From Bacteroides fragilis (GTDB lineage Bacteria; Bacteroidota; Bacteroidia; Bacteroidales; Bacteroidaceae), in contig NZ_CP018937.1 of assembly GCF_002849695.1 (NCBI RefSeq), positions 4,836,001-4,900,000 of the forward strand: a DNA stretch of 64,000 nt. The letters run 5' to 3'. This document shows positions 1 to 8,855 of the stretch, one piece after another (the first letter of the stretch is position 1; the number at the start of each line of letters is the position of its first letter). Under the pieces are notes generated by a model. The model saw only the letters and a program-made list of their open reading frames with translations, had not been told where the DNA came from and made no database searches. The translations under genes and the position numbers were made by a program.

Positions 1-1
1 C

Positions 2-1420
2 CATTCCGGTCCGGAAGAGGCTTTGGTGAAACTTTATATCATTTATAAAAACAATCCGGAACTGAAAAAGCAAATCAATGTCCCGGTTGCTGAGCAGGAC
101 TATCTCAAATTGGCCGAATTCTGGATCGAAGGCAGAGGACATCACTGTGGATTCCCTCTGTGGGGTACATGGGGTAATCCGTCTGCCGAACAATGGATAC
201 GTGACCGGAAATATGAAGCTCCCGAATTCGGGAATCATACCCGTCCGTCATGGGGGGACTATGCGCAAGATTCCATTCCGCTTTTCGAACAGAAGACTAT
301 TGAAGGACATGCCGTTCGTGCTACTTTGTTTGCTACCGGAGCAACGGCTGCCGCACTTGAGAATCATTCACCGGAATATATCGCTGCCGTTAGTCGTTTA
401 TGGGATAATATGATTGGAAAGCGTATGTTCATCACCGGCGGAGTAGGTGCTGTTCACTTTGACGAGAAGTTCGGACCCGATTACTTTCTGCCTACAGATG
501 CTTATCTGGAAACTTGTGCTGCTGTCGGTGCCGGTTTCTTCAGTCAAAGAATGAACGAGCTGACAGGTGATGCCAAGTATATGGACGAATTGGAACGCAC
601 CTTATATAATAACGTCCTGACAGGTATTTCTCTTTCCGGCACACAATACACTTACCAGAATCCGCTGAACTCTGCTAAGCATGCCCGTTGGAGCTGGCAC
701 GATTGTCCTTGTTGTCCGCCAATGTTCCTTAAGATGATGTCTGCAATGCCCGGATTTATCTACTCGCAGAAGGGAAGTGACGTTTATGTGAACCTTTTTG
801 TTGGTAGCGAAACGGAAATGACTCTGGCGGATCGGAACCGGGTACGTTTGACGCAAAAGACCGGTTATCCGTGGGAGGGTGTTGTCACCATGACCGTTGA
901 ACCCGAAAAAGAGAAGACTTTTATATTGAAAGTGCGTATCCCGGGATGGGCGCAAGGTGTGGAGAATCCTTATGGCCTGTATCGTTCGGAGGTACGGTCT
1001 GCCGTAAGCCTGAAGGTAAACGGTAAGTCGGTTCCACTAAAAATATTCAAAGGATATGCCGAAATTCAACGGAAATGGAAAAAGGGGGATCAAGTTGAGC
1101 TGATACTACCCGTTCAGCCGCGTTTGGTGACAGCCAATGAAGCAGTGGCGGATTTACAGGACAAAGTAGCCATTGCCGCCGGTCCCTTTGTATATTGTCT
1201 GGAAGGATGTGATAATGAAGGTTTGGCTGATTTGAAGGTTGATATGCGTTCTCCCCTGTCGATCACTTTTGAAAAGGGATTATTGAATGGAATCAATGTA
1301 ATTAAAGGTCAGGCACTGGATAAGACAGGAAAGAAAGTACCGGTTACGGCTATTCCTTATTATGCTTTGGGCAATCGCCAGGATAAGGGTTATGCGGTTT
1401 GGATTCCGGCAAGTAAATAA
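2..1420 (+). CDS. GH127 beta-L-arabinofuranosidase (5' end outside window)
   Basis: The reading frame is open from the first bases of the window, so the N-terminus is missing and about 472 residues remain. The family (formerly DUF1680) removes beta-L-arabinofuranosyl units through a zinc-bound cysteine nucleophile. The signature residues are visible: a Glu-x-Cys (ETCAAVG, Glu codon at 509, Cys codon at 515) and the Cys-Pro-Cys-Cys cluster (HDCPCCPP, codons around 704-715) that supply the zinc ligands and nucleophile. A beta-sandwich-like C-terminal region follows, ending in PYYALGNRQDKGYAVWIP. The next gene starts 28 bp downstream on the same strand and is a GH51 arabinofuranosidase, so the two probably form an operon tail for arabinose-containing glycans. 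Confidence 0.9.
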   Translation, partial: HSGPEEALVKLYIIYKNNPELKKQINVPVAEQDYLKLAEFWIEGRGHHCGFPLWGTWGNPSAEQWIRDRKYEAPEFGNHTRPSWGDYAQDSIPLFEQKTIEGHAVRATLFATGATAAALENHSPEYIAAVSRLWDNMIGKRMFITGGVGAVHFDEKFGPDYFLPTDAYLETCAAVGAGFFSQRMNELTGDAKYMDELERTLYNNVLTGISLSGTQYTYQNPLNSAKHARWSWHDCPCCPPMFLKMMSAMPGFIYSQKGSDVYVNLFVGSETEMTLADRNRVRLTQKTGYPWEGVVTMTVEPEKEKTFILKVRIPGWAQGVENPYGLYRSEVRSAVSLKVNGKSVPLKIFKGYAEIQRKWKKGDQVELILPVQPRLVTANEAVADLQDKVAIAAGPFVYCLEGCDNEGLADLKVDMRSPLSITFEKGLLNGINVIKGQALDKTGKKVPVTAIPYYALGNRQDKGYAVWIPASK

Positions 1421-1448
1421 TGCGAACGAACATAAACACAATTGTAAA

Positions 1449-3848
1449 ATGAGGGTAAACTGTTTGTTAGCTCTGATATTGTCTGCTTCGGTAGTAGCGG
1501 CACAGGACGCTGTGATCCGGGTGGATGCGGGTAAGGTCGAGAATAAAATAACTCCTTATTTATATGGAGCTTGCATGGAAGATGTAAATCATGAGATTTA
1601 TGGGGGAATTTATGATCAGCAGATTTTTGGCGAGAGCTTTGAAGAACCTGCCTCCATGGATAACTTTATCGGGTTTACCCGGTGCGAAGGGGTATGGAAG
1701 ATGCAAGATGATCAACTTTCCGTATCGTCGCATCCGGGGGCGAAATTGGTTTATGATGATGCGGAGTTCTCTGACGGTAGGGTCGGAGTCGATATAAAAT
1801 TTACCGATGACATTTCGTCTGCCAATAATGCGGGACTTTTGTTGCGCGTCGGTGAATACGGAGGTGGAGCGGATAATTTTGATGGATACGAAGTCAGCCT
1901 GTTTGCCGATGGCAAACGCGTGCTGTTAGGTAAGCATCTGCACAACTGGCAGGAACTGAAAACAGTTCCGGTAGATGTAGATCCGTCGCAATGGAATCGT
2001 ATGGAAGTGAAGATGGAGGGTGATGAACTGGTGATTCTGCTGAACAGTCGTGAAGTATTGCGTTTCGAAGATCATCTTACCACTTTACGTAATGGAAAGG
2101 TCGCTTTCCGCAATTGGGGTGCCGGTGCATCTTTCCGTAACCTGACCATCGGAGATGGTACTCCTGTCAAGCTGTTAACCCGATCGGCACCACAGGTCAG
2201 TGGCATGTGGGATGCTTTTGCAGATCTGAATGCGGCCGCTTCATATAAACAGGTTGCGGACAAACCTTTTCATGGACACTATGCTCAGCAAGTAGAGTGT
2301 CTGGCAGGTATCGGTAAAGTGGGCATTGCCAACCGGAGTTTGAATCGCTGGGGGATCTCCGTACGTCAGGGTGAGAAGAAAACCGGTAGCCTTTATTTGA
2401 AAGGGAAGGCAGAAGTATGGGTAGCCCTTCAAAGCGTGGATGGTGAAAAAGAATATGCTGTACAGTGTATCCGTACCGAGTCCGGCGACTGGAAAAAGTA
2501 TACATTTGAGTTGATTCCGGACAAGACCGATGAAAACGCACGCTTTGCCATTTATTTGAAAGGGAAAGGGCGTTTTCTGGTAGATATGGTCACTTTGATG
2601 AACGGTGCCGACCGGCAGTTTCGTGGGTTGCCGTTGCGTAATGATATCGGGCAGGCAATGGTGGATCAGGGGTTGCGTTTCCTGCGCTATGGAGGTACGA
2701 TGGTTAATGCTCCCGAATACCGTTTTAAGAATATGATTGGTGATCGTGCACTGCGTCCGCCTTATAAAGGCCACTGGTATACTTATTCGACTAACGGTTT
2801 CGGCATCGAGGATTTCCTCCAGTTCTGCGAGAAGGCAGGGTTTGTGCCTGCTTATGCAGTGAATGTAGAAGAGTCGGCGCAGGATATGGCGGACATGATT
2901 GAATACTTGAACGGGTCGGTAGATACGGAATGGGGGAAGAAGCGTGCCGCGAACGGGCATCCCGAACCTTACGGATTGAAGTATCTGGAGATTGGAAACG
3001 AAGAGGTCATTTGGGGGGATATCGAGGCAGACTATCAGCATTACATTGATCGTTTTAATGATATCTATGAAGCGGTTCATGCCAAAGATCCGGAGGTGCA
3101 ATTTATTCATTCTGCCTGGTGGCGTCCCGAATCGCCTAACATGGAAAAAGTATTTAAAGCCCTTGACGGAAAAGCTGCTTATTGGGATTATCACCCTTGG
3201 ACGGATGATCTCGGTAGCCGTGAGAACATAGACAGGGAGTTGACGGATATGAAGGCCAAGTTCTTGAAATGGAATCCGAATACAACGATGCGTTGTGCCA
3301 TTTTTGAAGAAAATGGAAACCTGCATAACATTCAGCGTGCCATTGTACATGCTACCGTTCAGAATGTAGTTCGCCGCCATGGTGACTTCATCCTGACTAC
3401 CTGTGCGGCCAATGCCCTTCAACCCTATCTGCAAAATGACAATGGCTGGGATCAGGGGCAGGTATTTTTCACACCGGGACAGGTTTGGGGAATGCCGACT
3501 TTCTATGCACAGCAGATGTCTGCTGCCCATCACCATCCGTTACGTTTGTGGAGTGAAGTGAAAGGAGAACTGGATGTGACAGCCACAACGAATGAAGCAC
3601 GTGATGAAGTGATTCTGCATGTTGTGAACACTTCACCTGAGGTACGGCGGAGCCAGATAAATTTGTCCGGTTTCATTCCGGAGGGAAATATGGAAATATA
3701 TACTTTGAGTGGAGAACTGAATGACGAAAATCTTCCCGATACGCCGACCCGGATTCTTCCGAAAGCTATCTGGATGCAGGCTGCCGGATCTGGTTTTACT
3801 TATTCGTTTCCTGCTTACTCGTATACGATTGTCGTGCTTGGGAAGTAA
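1449..3848 (+). CDS. GH51-type alpha-L-arabinofuranosidase, secreted
   Basis: This 799-residue protein begins with a signal peptide (MRVNCLLALILSASVVAAQ). I chose the ATG at 1449 because the frame's earlier possible start at 1362 lies inside the preceding gene and puts charged residues before the signal. The N-terminal third has a LamG/CBM-like sandwich (about residues 60-240). It is followed by an arabinofuranosidase TIM barrel with GNEEVIWG (candidate acid/base Glu) and CAIFEENGN (candidate nucleophile Glu), then a C-terminal beta domain ending in YSYTIVVLGK. It should release terminal alpha-L-arabinofuranose in the periplasm or at the surface. It is paired with the GH127 gene upstream and followed by strong hairpins that probably end the transcript. 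Confidence 0.9.
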   Translation: MRVNCLLALILSASVVAAQDAVIRVDAGKVENKITPYLYGACMEDVNHEIYGGIYDQQIFGESFEEPASMDNFIGFTRCEGVWKMQDDQLSVSSHPGAKLVYDDAEFSDGRVGVDIKFTDDISSANNAGLLLRVGEYGGGADNFDGYEVSLFADGKRVLLGKHLHNWQELKTVPVDVDPSQWNRMEVKMEGDELVILLNSREVLRFEDHLTTLRNGKVAFRNWGAGASFRNLTIGDGTPVKLLTRSAPQVSGMWDAFADLNAAASYKQVADKPFHGHYAQQVECLAGIGKVGIANRSLNRWGISVRQGEKKTGSLYLKGKAEVWVALQSVDGEKEYAVQCIRTESGDWKKYTFELIPDKTDENARFAIYLKGKGRFLVDMVTLMNGADRQFRGLPLRNDIGQAMVDQGLRFLRYGGTMVNAPEYRFKNMIGDRALRPPYKGHWYTYSTNGFGIEDFLQFCEKAGFVPAYAVNVEESAQDMADMIEYLNGSVDTEWGKKRAANGHPEPYGLKYLEIGNEEVIWGDIEADYQHYIDRFNDIYEAVHAKDPEVQFIHSAWWRPESPNMEKVFKALDGKAAYWDYHPWTDDLGSRENIDRELTDMKAKFLKWNPNTTMRCAIFEENGNLHNIQRAIVHATVQNVVRRHGDFILTTCAANALQPYLQNDNGWDQGQVFFTPGQVWGMPTFYAQQMSAAHHHPLRLWSEVKGELDVTATTNEARDEVILHVVNTSPEVRRSQINLSGFIPEGNMEIYTLSGELNDENLPDTPTRILPKAIWMQAAGSGFTYSFPAYSYTIVVLGK

Positions 3849-3903
3849 GTTATCGTTATGGGAATTAACATTGTTAATGCCACTTCGGAAAGTTTTGCTG
3901 ACA

Positions 3904-3990
3904 GATTGTAAACAACAAGTCTTTTGCATGTAAAAGACTTGTTGTTTACAATCAAAACACTTGTTTTAACAGATCGTTAAAACAAGTGTT
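3904..3990 (+). terminator. Two back-to-back perfect hairpins after the GH51 gene
   Basis: Hairpin 1 has 22-nt perfectly complementary arms at 3904-3925 and 3932-3953 with a 6-nt loop. Hairpin 2 has 15-nt perfect arms at 3956-3970 and 3976-3990 with a 5-nt loop. The arms share AACAAGT-type sequence, so they may be related by duplication. They start 55 bp past the GH51 stop. The arms are AT-rich and lack a long U tract beyond the stem, so an RNA-stabilising or bidirectional role is also possible. Confidence 0.6.
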
Positions 3991-4093
3991 CCTTCAATGT
4001 GATATAAACACTTATAACCTTCTATTTATCAGCCGGAACCTAATCAAAGGACCTTTGTTTCCTAAAGCCTCTGCCTGCATGGCTTCAAGTGAT

Positions 4094-4116
4094 CTACTTG
4101 TCAGAATGACAAGTAG
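4094..4116. repeat. Third small hairpin in the intergenic region
   Basis: Perfect 10-nt arms (4094-4103 and 4107-4116) around a 3-nt loop; the sequence CTACTTGTCA again contains an ACTTGT core like the hairpins at 3904-3990. It lies about 100 bp beyond the stop of the minus-strand deacylase gene and could serve as its terminator. The rest of 3849-4217 shows no gene. Confidence 0.4.
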
Positions 4117-4217
4117 AATATAATTGATGAGAAGTTATAGAACCTTTTATGGTCTGGAAATAGCTGATACATTGCACGAATTTGTTCCACCGGCCGACAG
4201 CACTACAGACGGAAGGG

Positions 4218-5279
4218 TCAGATTTCCAAGCCGTCCAGTATCTTCAGATATAACTCCAATGCTTCTTCGATTTCTTTAATCATGATATATTCATCGGCTG
4301 TATGCGAACGCGAAGAACGGCCGGGACCCATTTTTACCGAAGGGAAAGACATTAACGCCTGATCAGAAAGGGTAGGGGAACCGAAAGGTATACGTCCCAG
4401 TTTTTTTGCTTTTTGTACAAACGGGTGACTCTCTTCGATACGTGAAGAGTTAAGGCGGAACGAGCGGGCTTCGGCTTTGCAGGAAATATGTTTTTGTATT
4501 TCGGCAAACAGCTCTTCATTGGAGTAAAGTTCGTTGCTTCGTACGTCCACTACGAAACTGCAACGGTCGGGGATGACATTGTGCTGTGTACCGGCATTGA
4601 TCACCGTGACACTCATTTTGACAGGGCCCAGCAGAGACGATTCTTTGGCAAAACGGTAGTCGCGGAACCAGGCAATGTCGTCCAATACCTTATATATAGC
4701 ATTATCACCTTCATTACGGGCTGCGTGTCCTGCTTTTCCGATGGCAGTGACATCAAGTACCATTAACCCTTTTTCGGCAATGGCAGGTTGCATTTCGGTA
4801 GGTTCTCCTACTACGGCAAAACTGATAGGAGGAAGTCCGGGCAATACACTTTCGATACCCCCTTTTCCCGATACTTCTTCTTCGCAGGATGCCAGATAAA
4901 TGAGGTTATAACTTTGTTGCCTGCGGCATAGTTGCAGAAACACCTGTAAGAGTGTCACTACGCTTGCACCGGCATCGTTGCTGCCCAATCCGTAAAGTTT
5001 CCCATTCTCTTCGCGGGGAGTGAACGGATCTTTTCGCCAACCGTTGACCGGTTTTACGGTATCGATATGGGAATTGAGCAGGATTGTCGGTTTCTTCAGG
5101 TCGAACATGGGACTCAGACACCAGATGTTGTTTCCTTTACGGCCTGTGGTCATACCTTCGGCCTCGATATAGTTTTGCAGGTAATCGGCTGCTTTTTCTT
5201 CTTCGCGGCTGAGCGAAGGGATGCTGATCAGAGATTTCAGCAAGCCGACAGCTTCGGATGTAATGGATTCGTCTATCAT
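4218..5279 (-). CDS. argE: M20 family ArgE-like N-acyl-ornithine deacylase
   Basis: A 353-residue zinc amidohydrolase of the M20/ArgE/DapE family. Metal-site motifs appear in order: NSHIDTV (His, Asp), GSNDAGAS (bridging Asp), SCEEEVSG (catalytic Glu pair), GEPTEM and a late SRSHTADE (His). Bacteroides make arginine through N-succinyl-ornithine, and this family member removes the acyl group to give ornithine; the exact acyl group is inference. The ATG at 5279 is preferred over a TTG at 5306, which falls inside a good TACATTTG -7 box. The gene is alone on this strand and divergent from the acyl-CoA ligase gene. Confidence 0.82.
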   Translation of the reverse strand: MIDESITSEAVGLLKSLISIPSLSREEEKAADYLQNYIEAEGMTTGRKGNNIWCLSPMFDLKKPTILLNSHIDTVKPVNGWRKDPFTPREENGKLYGLGSNDAGASVVTLLQVFLQLCRRQQSYNLIYLASCEEEVSGKGGIESVLPGLPPISFAVVGEPTEMQPAIAEKGLMVLDVTAIGKAGHAARNEGDNAIYKVLDDIAWFRDYRFAKESSLLGPVKMSVTVINAGTQHNVIPDRCSFVVDVRSNELYSNEELFAEIQKHISCKAEARSFRLNSSRIEESHPFVQKAKKLGRIPFGSPTLSDQALMSFPSVKMGPGRSSRSHTADEYIMIKEIEEALELYLKILDGLEI

Positions 5280-5303
5280 TTCTTTTTTTGCTTTGAACGG
5301 ATG

Positions 5304-5311
5304 CAAATGTA
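5304..5311 (-). promoter_or_regulatory. -7 box of the argE-like gene
   Basis: Reads TACATTTG on the minus strand, an exact match to the Bacteroides TAnnTTTG -7 consensus, 24 bp before the ATG at 5279. No clear -33 TTG is seen. Confidence 0.6.
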
Positions 5312-5434
5312 CAAATAATACTTGAATCTTTCAGTTTGTCAGACAACTATTTATCAGGTGCTATATGGCTAAGTGCCTGACTCTGTTAAGCAAAATAATT
5401 CAGTGTTCACACCTGATAATTCCAAATTAAACGA

Positions 5435-5442
5435 TACCTTTG
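5435..5442 (+). promoter_or_regulatory. -7 box of the acyl-CoA ligase gene
   Basis: TACCTTTG matches the Bacteroides -7 consensus exactly and lies 26 bp before the ATG at 5469. Confidence 0.6.
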
Positions 5443-5468
5443 CAGACGAATAACTAACAACAAAGGAT

Positions 5469-7274
5469 ATGACTTATCATCATTTATCTGTCTTGGTTCA
5501 TCGTCAGGCTGAAAAGTATGGCGACAAGACAGCTCTGAAATACCGTGACTATGAGAAGGCACAGTGGATCCCTATCTCTTGGAATGAATTCTCGCAAACT
5601 GTAAGGCAGGCCGCCAATGCCATGGTGGAACTGGGGGTACAGGAAGAAGAAAACATCGGTATTTTCTCTCAAAATAAGCCGGAATGTCTGTTTACGGATT
5701 TTGCCGCTTTTGCTAATCGTGCGGTGACGATTCCACTCTATGCAACCAGCTCTCCGGCACAGGCACAATACATTATCAATGATGCACAGATACGTTTCTT
5801 ATTTGTAGGAGAGCAGTTCCAATACGATGCTGCTTTCAGTGTATTTGGCTTTTGCCCTTCACTTACCCAGTTAATTATTTTCGATCCGGCAGTAGTAAGA
5901 GACCCGCGTGATATGAGTTCCATCTACTTTGACGAGTTTCTGGCTAAAGGAAAAGATTTGCCGCACAACGAAGTGGTGGAAGAACGTACGGCACGTGCCG
6001 GTGCTGATGATTTGGCAAATATATTGTATACGTCCGGTACTACCGGTGAGCCCAAAGGAGTGATGTTACATCATTCTTGCTATCTGGAAGCATTCCGCAT
6101 TCACGATATTCGTTTGGTGGATATGACCGATAAGGACGTTTCGATGAACTTCCTGCCTCTGACCCATGTGTTTGAGAAGGCGTGGACTTATCTCTGTGTG
6201 CATAAAGGAGTACAGGTATGTATCAATCTCCGTCCGGCCGACATCCAGACGACGATTAAAGAAATTCGTCCGACGTTGATGTGCAGTGTACCCCGTTTTT
6301 GGGAAAAAGTATATGCAGGTGTCCAGGAGAAAATTGCCGAGACTACCGGTATCAAGAAAATGTTGATGCTGGATGCCATCAAGGTAGGGCGTATCCACAA
6401 TCTTGAGTATCTGCGGGTAGGTAAGACGCCTCCCAAAATGATTCAGCTGAAATATAAATTCTACGAAAAGACTATTTATGCCTTATTGAAAAAGACTATC
6501 GGTATAGAGAATGGTAACTTCTTCCCGACGGCCGGTGCCGCTGTTCCTGATGAAATCTGTGAATTTGTGCATTCCGTAGGTATCGATATGTTGGTGGGAT
6601 ATGGTTTGACGGAATCTACTGCGACTGTTTCGTGTACTTCGAAGACCGGTTATGACATCGGTTCGGTAGGACAAGTGATGCCGGAGGTAGAGGTAAAGAT
6701 CGGGGAAGACAATGAAATTCTGCTTCGGGGAAAAACGATCACGAAGGGATATTATAAGAAAGCGGAAGCTACGGCAGCTGCTATTGATGAAGAGGGATGG
6801 TTCCATACCGGAGATGCCGGCTATTTCAAAAATGGTCAGTTGTATCTGACGGAACGTATCAAGGATCTGTTCAAAACATCGAATGGAAAATACATTGCTC
6901 CCCAGGCATTGGAAACCAAATTGGTTATTGACCGTTATATCGATCAGATAGCTATTATTGCCGATCAGCGTAAGTTTGTATCTGCACTGATTGTACCCGT
7001 ATACGGCTTTGTGAAACAGTATGCCAAAGAGAAAGGTATCGAATACAAGGACATGACCGAACTGTTGGAGCATCCTAAGATTATTGCTTTGTTCCGTGCA
7101 CGTATTGACACGCTGCAGCAACAATTTGCCCACTACGAACAGATTAAACGTTTCACATTGCTTCCTGAACCGTTCAGTATGGAAAAGGGAGAACTGACTA
7201 ACACTCTGAAACTGAAACGCCCGGTAGTGGCACGCAATTATAAAGAGGTAATTGATAAAATGTATGAGGAGTAA
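5469..7274 (+). CDS. Long-chain fatty acid-CoA ligase (AMP-forming)
   Basis: A 601-residue ANL-superfamily adenylating enzyme that would activate fatty acids to acyl-CoA via acyl-AMP. All core motifs are present: the P-loop-like YTSGTTGEPKGVM (about residues 188-200), YGLTES, GWFHTGDAGYF with the ATP-ribose-binding Asp, and the hinge region LTERIKDLFKTSNGKYIAP followed by the C-terminal lid. There is no signal peptide, so it is cytosolic or membrane-peripheral, as for FadD and ACSL relatives. It is followed by prfB after a 60-bp gap that has its own promoter-like box. Confidence 0.92.
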   Translation: MTYHHLSVLVHRQAEKYGDKTALKYRDYEKAQWIPISWNEFSQTVRQAANAMVELGVQEEENIGIFSQNKPECLFTDFAAFANRAVTIPLYATSSPAQAQYIINDAQIRFLFVGEQFQYDAAFSVFGFCPSLTQLIIFDPAVVRDPRDMSSIYFDEFLAKGKDLPHNEVVEERTARAGADDLANILYTSGTTGEPKGVMLHHSCYLEAFRIHDIRLVDMTDKDVSMNFLPLTHVFEKAWTYLCVHKGVQVCINLRPADIQTTIKEIRPTLMCSVPRFWEKVYAGVQEKIAETTGIKKMLMLDAIKVGRIHNLEYLRVGKTPPKMIQLKYKFYEKTIYALLKKTIGIENGNFFPTAGAAVPDEICEFVHSVGIDMLVGYGLTESTATVSCTSKTGYDIGSVGQVMPEVEVKIGEDNEILLRGKTITKGYYKKAEATAAAIDEEGWFHTGDAGYFKNGQLYLTERIKDLFKTSNGKYIAPQALETKLVIDRYIDQIAIIADQRKFVSALIVPVYGFVKQYAKEKGIEYKDMTELLEHPKIIALFRARIDTLQQQFAHYEQIKRFTLLPEPFSMEKGELTNTLKLKRPVVARNYKEVIDKMYEE

Positions 7275-7291
7275 GAACACGAAATTTTGTA

Positions 7292-7299
7292 TATCTTTG
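7292..7299 (+). promoter_or_regulatory. -7 box of prfB
   Basis: TATCTTTG, an exact TAnnTTTG match 36 bp upstream of the prfB ATG at 7335, so prfB probably has its own transcript. Confidence 0.5.
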
Positions 7300-7334
7300 C
7301 TCCCCATTATTAACGAAAACCATAAATAAGAAGT

Positions 7335-8451
7335 ATGATTACTATTGAACAACTTAAAGACGTGAAAGAGCGCACTGATGCGCTGAGGAGGTATCTTTGA
7401 CATCGACGGGAAGAAAATTCAGGTCGAAGAAGAACAATTGAGAACACAGGCTCCGGGATTCTGGGATGACCAGAAGAAGGCCGAAGCACAAATGAAACTG
7501 GTGAAAGGATTACAGAAGTGGATTGACGGTTACAACGAAGTCAAAACACTGGCAGACGAACTGGAGCTGGCTTTCGATTTTTATAAAGACGAACTGGTCA
7601 CCGAGCAGGAGGTGGACGAGGCGTATGCAAAGGCTCTGGAACATGTGGAAAACCTGGAGTTGCAGAATATGCTTCGTGATGAAGCCGACCAGATGAGTTG
7701 CGTGCTGAAGATTAACTCCGGTGCCGGTGGCACAGAGAGTCAGGACTGGGCATCGATGCTGATGCGTATGTATCTTCGTTATGCCGAGACCAATGGTTAT
7801 AAAGCAACCATGGCCAACTTGCAGGAAGGTGATGAAGCGGGTATTAAAACCTGTACCATCCAGATCGAAGGCGACTATGCTTATGGATATCTGAAAGGTG
7901 AAAACGGTGTACACCGTTTGGTTCGTGTTTCCCCTTACAATGCGCAGGGTAAGCGCATGACTTCTTTTGCTTCCGTGTTTGTCACTCCGTTGGTGGACGA
8001 TAGCATTGAAGTGAATATTTTGCCGGCCTGTATCTCTTGGGATACTTTCCGTTCGGGAGGTGCCGGTGGACAGAACGTAAATAAAGTGGAATCCGGCGTT
8101 CGTTTGCGTTATCAGTACAAGGACCCTTATACCGGAGAGGAAGAGGAAATCCTGATTGAAAATACCGAAACCCGTGACCAGCCTAAGAACCGGGAGAATG
8201 CGATGCGTCAGTTGCGCTCTATTCTTTACGATAAAGAATTGCAGCACCGCATGGCCGAACAGGCCAAAGTGGAAGCCGGTAAGAAAAAAATCGAATGGGG
8301 GTCGCAGATACGAAGCTATGTATTTGATGACCGTCGTGTAAAAGACCATCGTACCAACTTCCAGACCTCTGATGTAAACGGAGTGATGGATGGTAAAATA
8401 GAAGGCTTTATCAAGGCTTATCTGATGGAATTTTCGTCCGAAGAGGCTTAA
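7335..8451 (+). CDS. prfB: Peptide chain release factor 2, made by programmed +1 frameshift
   Basis: Translation starts at the ATG at 7335 and reads 21 codons to an in-frame TGA at 7398-7400. A +1 slip on CTT TGA continues in the frame starting with GAC at 7399, giving about 371 residues in total, normal for RF2. The joined sequence RYLDIDGKK is exactly what the family shows there. The protein has the peptidyl-hydrolysis motif GGQ (SGGAGGQNVNKVE). The stop-codon recognition tripeptide reads SPY (VRVSPYNAQGKR) where the classical RF2 motif is SPF. It terminates at UAA and UGA codons, and UGA readthrough by slippage is the known autoregulation. Confidence 0.96.
7386..7401 (+). promoter_or_regulatory. 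prfB programmed frameshift signal
   Basis: An internal Shine-Dalgarno-like AGGAGG (7386-7391) is followed after TAT by the slippery CTT TGA C (7395-7401). Spacing and order match the classical prfB recoding site, in which low RF2 lets the ribosome slip +1 at UGA. Confidence 0.93.
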
Positions 8452-8466
8452 ACATAACAGAATTGT

Positions 8467-8508
8467 AACATCCTCCGGGGTTTTCTGCCCCGGAGGATGT
8501 TTTTTTTA
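8467..8508 (+). terminator. Rho-independent terminator of prfB
   Basis: Perfect 14-nt GC-rich arms (8467-8480 and 8488-8501) around a 7-nt loop, followed by a T run, 16 bp after the prfB stop. Confidence 0.92.
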
Positions 8509-8604
8509 TTTCCTTTCTTTGCTCATCATTTTATTCTCCATATTTTTGGCTGGTTAAAAGATTTGTTCTTACTTTGTTAGCGTTGAACTTTAAAGCTAAC
8601 GATT

Positions 8605-8739
8605 ATGAGTAAGAATAAGAAAAAAGTAACACACAGCAAGAAAGAAGAAGAACAAGCCAAAAAGGTCGTTAAGGTAGTTTTTGTCTCGCTGGTCATTCTG
8701 GCATTGGCTATGATTATCGGTTTTTCTCTTTTGGGCTAA
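8605..8739 (+). CDS. 44-residue single-pass membrane protein, unknown function
   Basis: A short frame starting ATGAGTAAGAATAAG encodes a very basic N-terminal half (MSKNKKKVTHSKKEEEQAKK) and one hydrophobic segment of about 22 residues (VVFVSLVILALAMIIGFSLLG) running to the stop. The predicted topology is Lys-rich end in the cytoplasm and a C-terminal tail anchor. A TACTTTG box (8573-8579) lies about 25 bp upstream and the prfB terminator isolates the gene from its left neighbour. I do not recognise a named family. Small size, plausible promoter and clean composition favour a real gene. Confidence 0.65.
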   Translation: MSKNKKKVTHSKKEEEQAKKVVKVVFVSLVILALAMIIGFSLLG

Positions 8740-8742
8740 GAG

Positions 8743-8846
8743 TGAGTGATTAGTGACTGACAATTAGTGATTAGTACCGTATAGATGAATTGTACTAATC
8801 ACCGGTTATTAGCTGCTAATCACTGCCAATTAATCGCTAATCACTA
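8743..8846. repeat. TTAGTGATT-rich palindromic intergenic repeat
   Basis: The stretch between the small gene and the porin is built of repeated AGTGATTAGT-like words and their complements, including a perfect 11-nt inverted repeat (8767-8777 with 8792-8802) and further AATCACT copies to 8846. It looks like an extragenic palindromic repeat rather than coding DNA. Confidence 0.6.
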
Positions 8847-8855
8847 AAAAGACGG

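Noticed and set aside
1362..1448. Earlier start for the GH51 gene at 1362
   Set aside because: It overlaps the GH127 coding end and would bury the obvious signal peptide that starts at 1449.
2241..3536. A 431-residue open frame antisense to the GH51 gene
   Set aside because: Mirror of a confident coding sequence, no domain and no promoter-like box.
8743..8846. Possible CRISPR-like array of TTAGTGATT words
   Set aside because: Units are short, irregular in spacing and in both orientations, with no spacers and no cas genes nearby.
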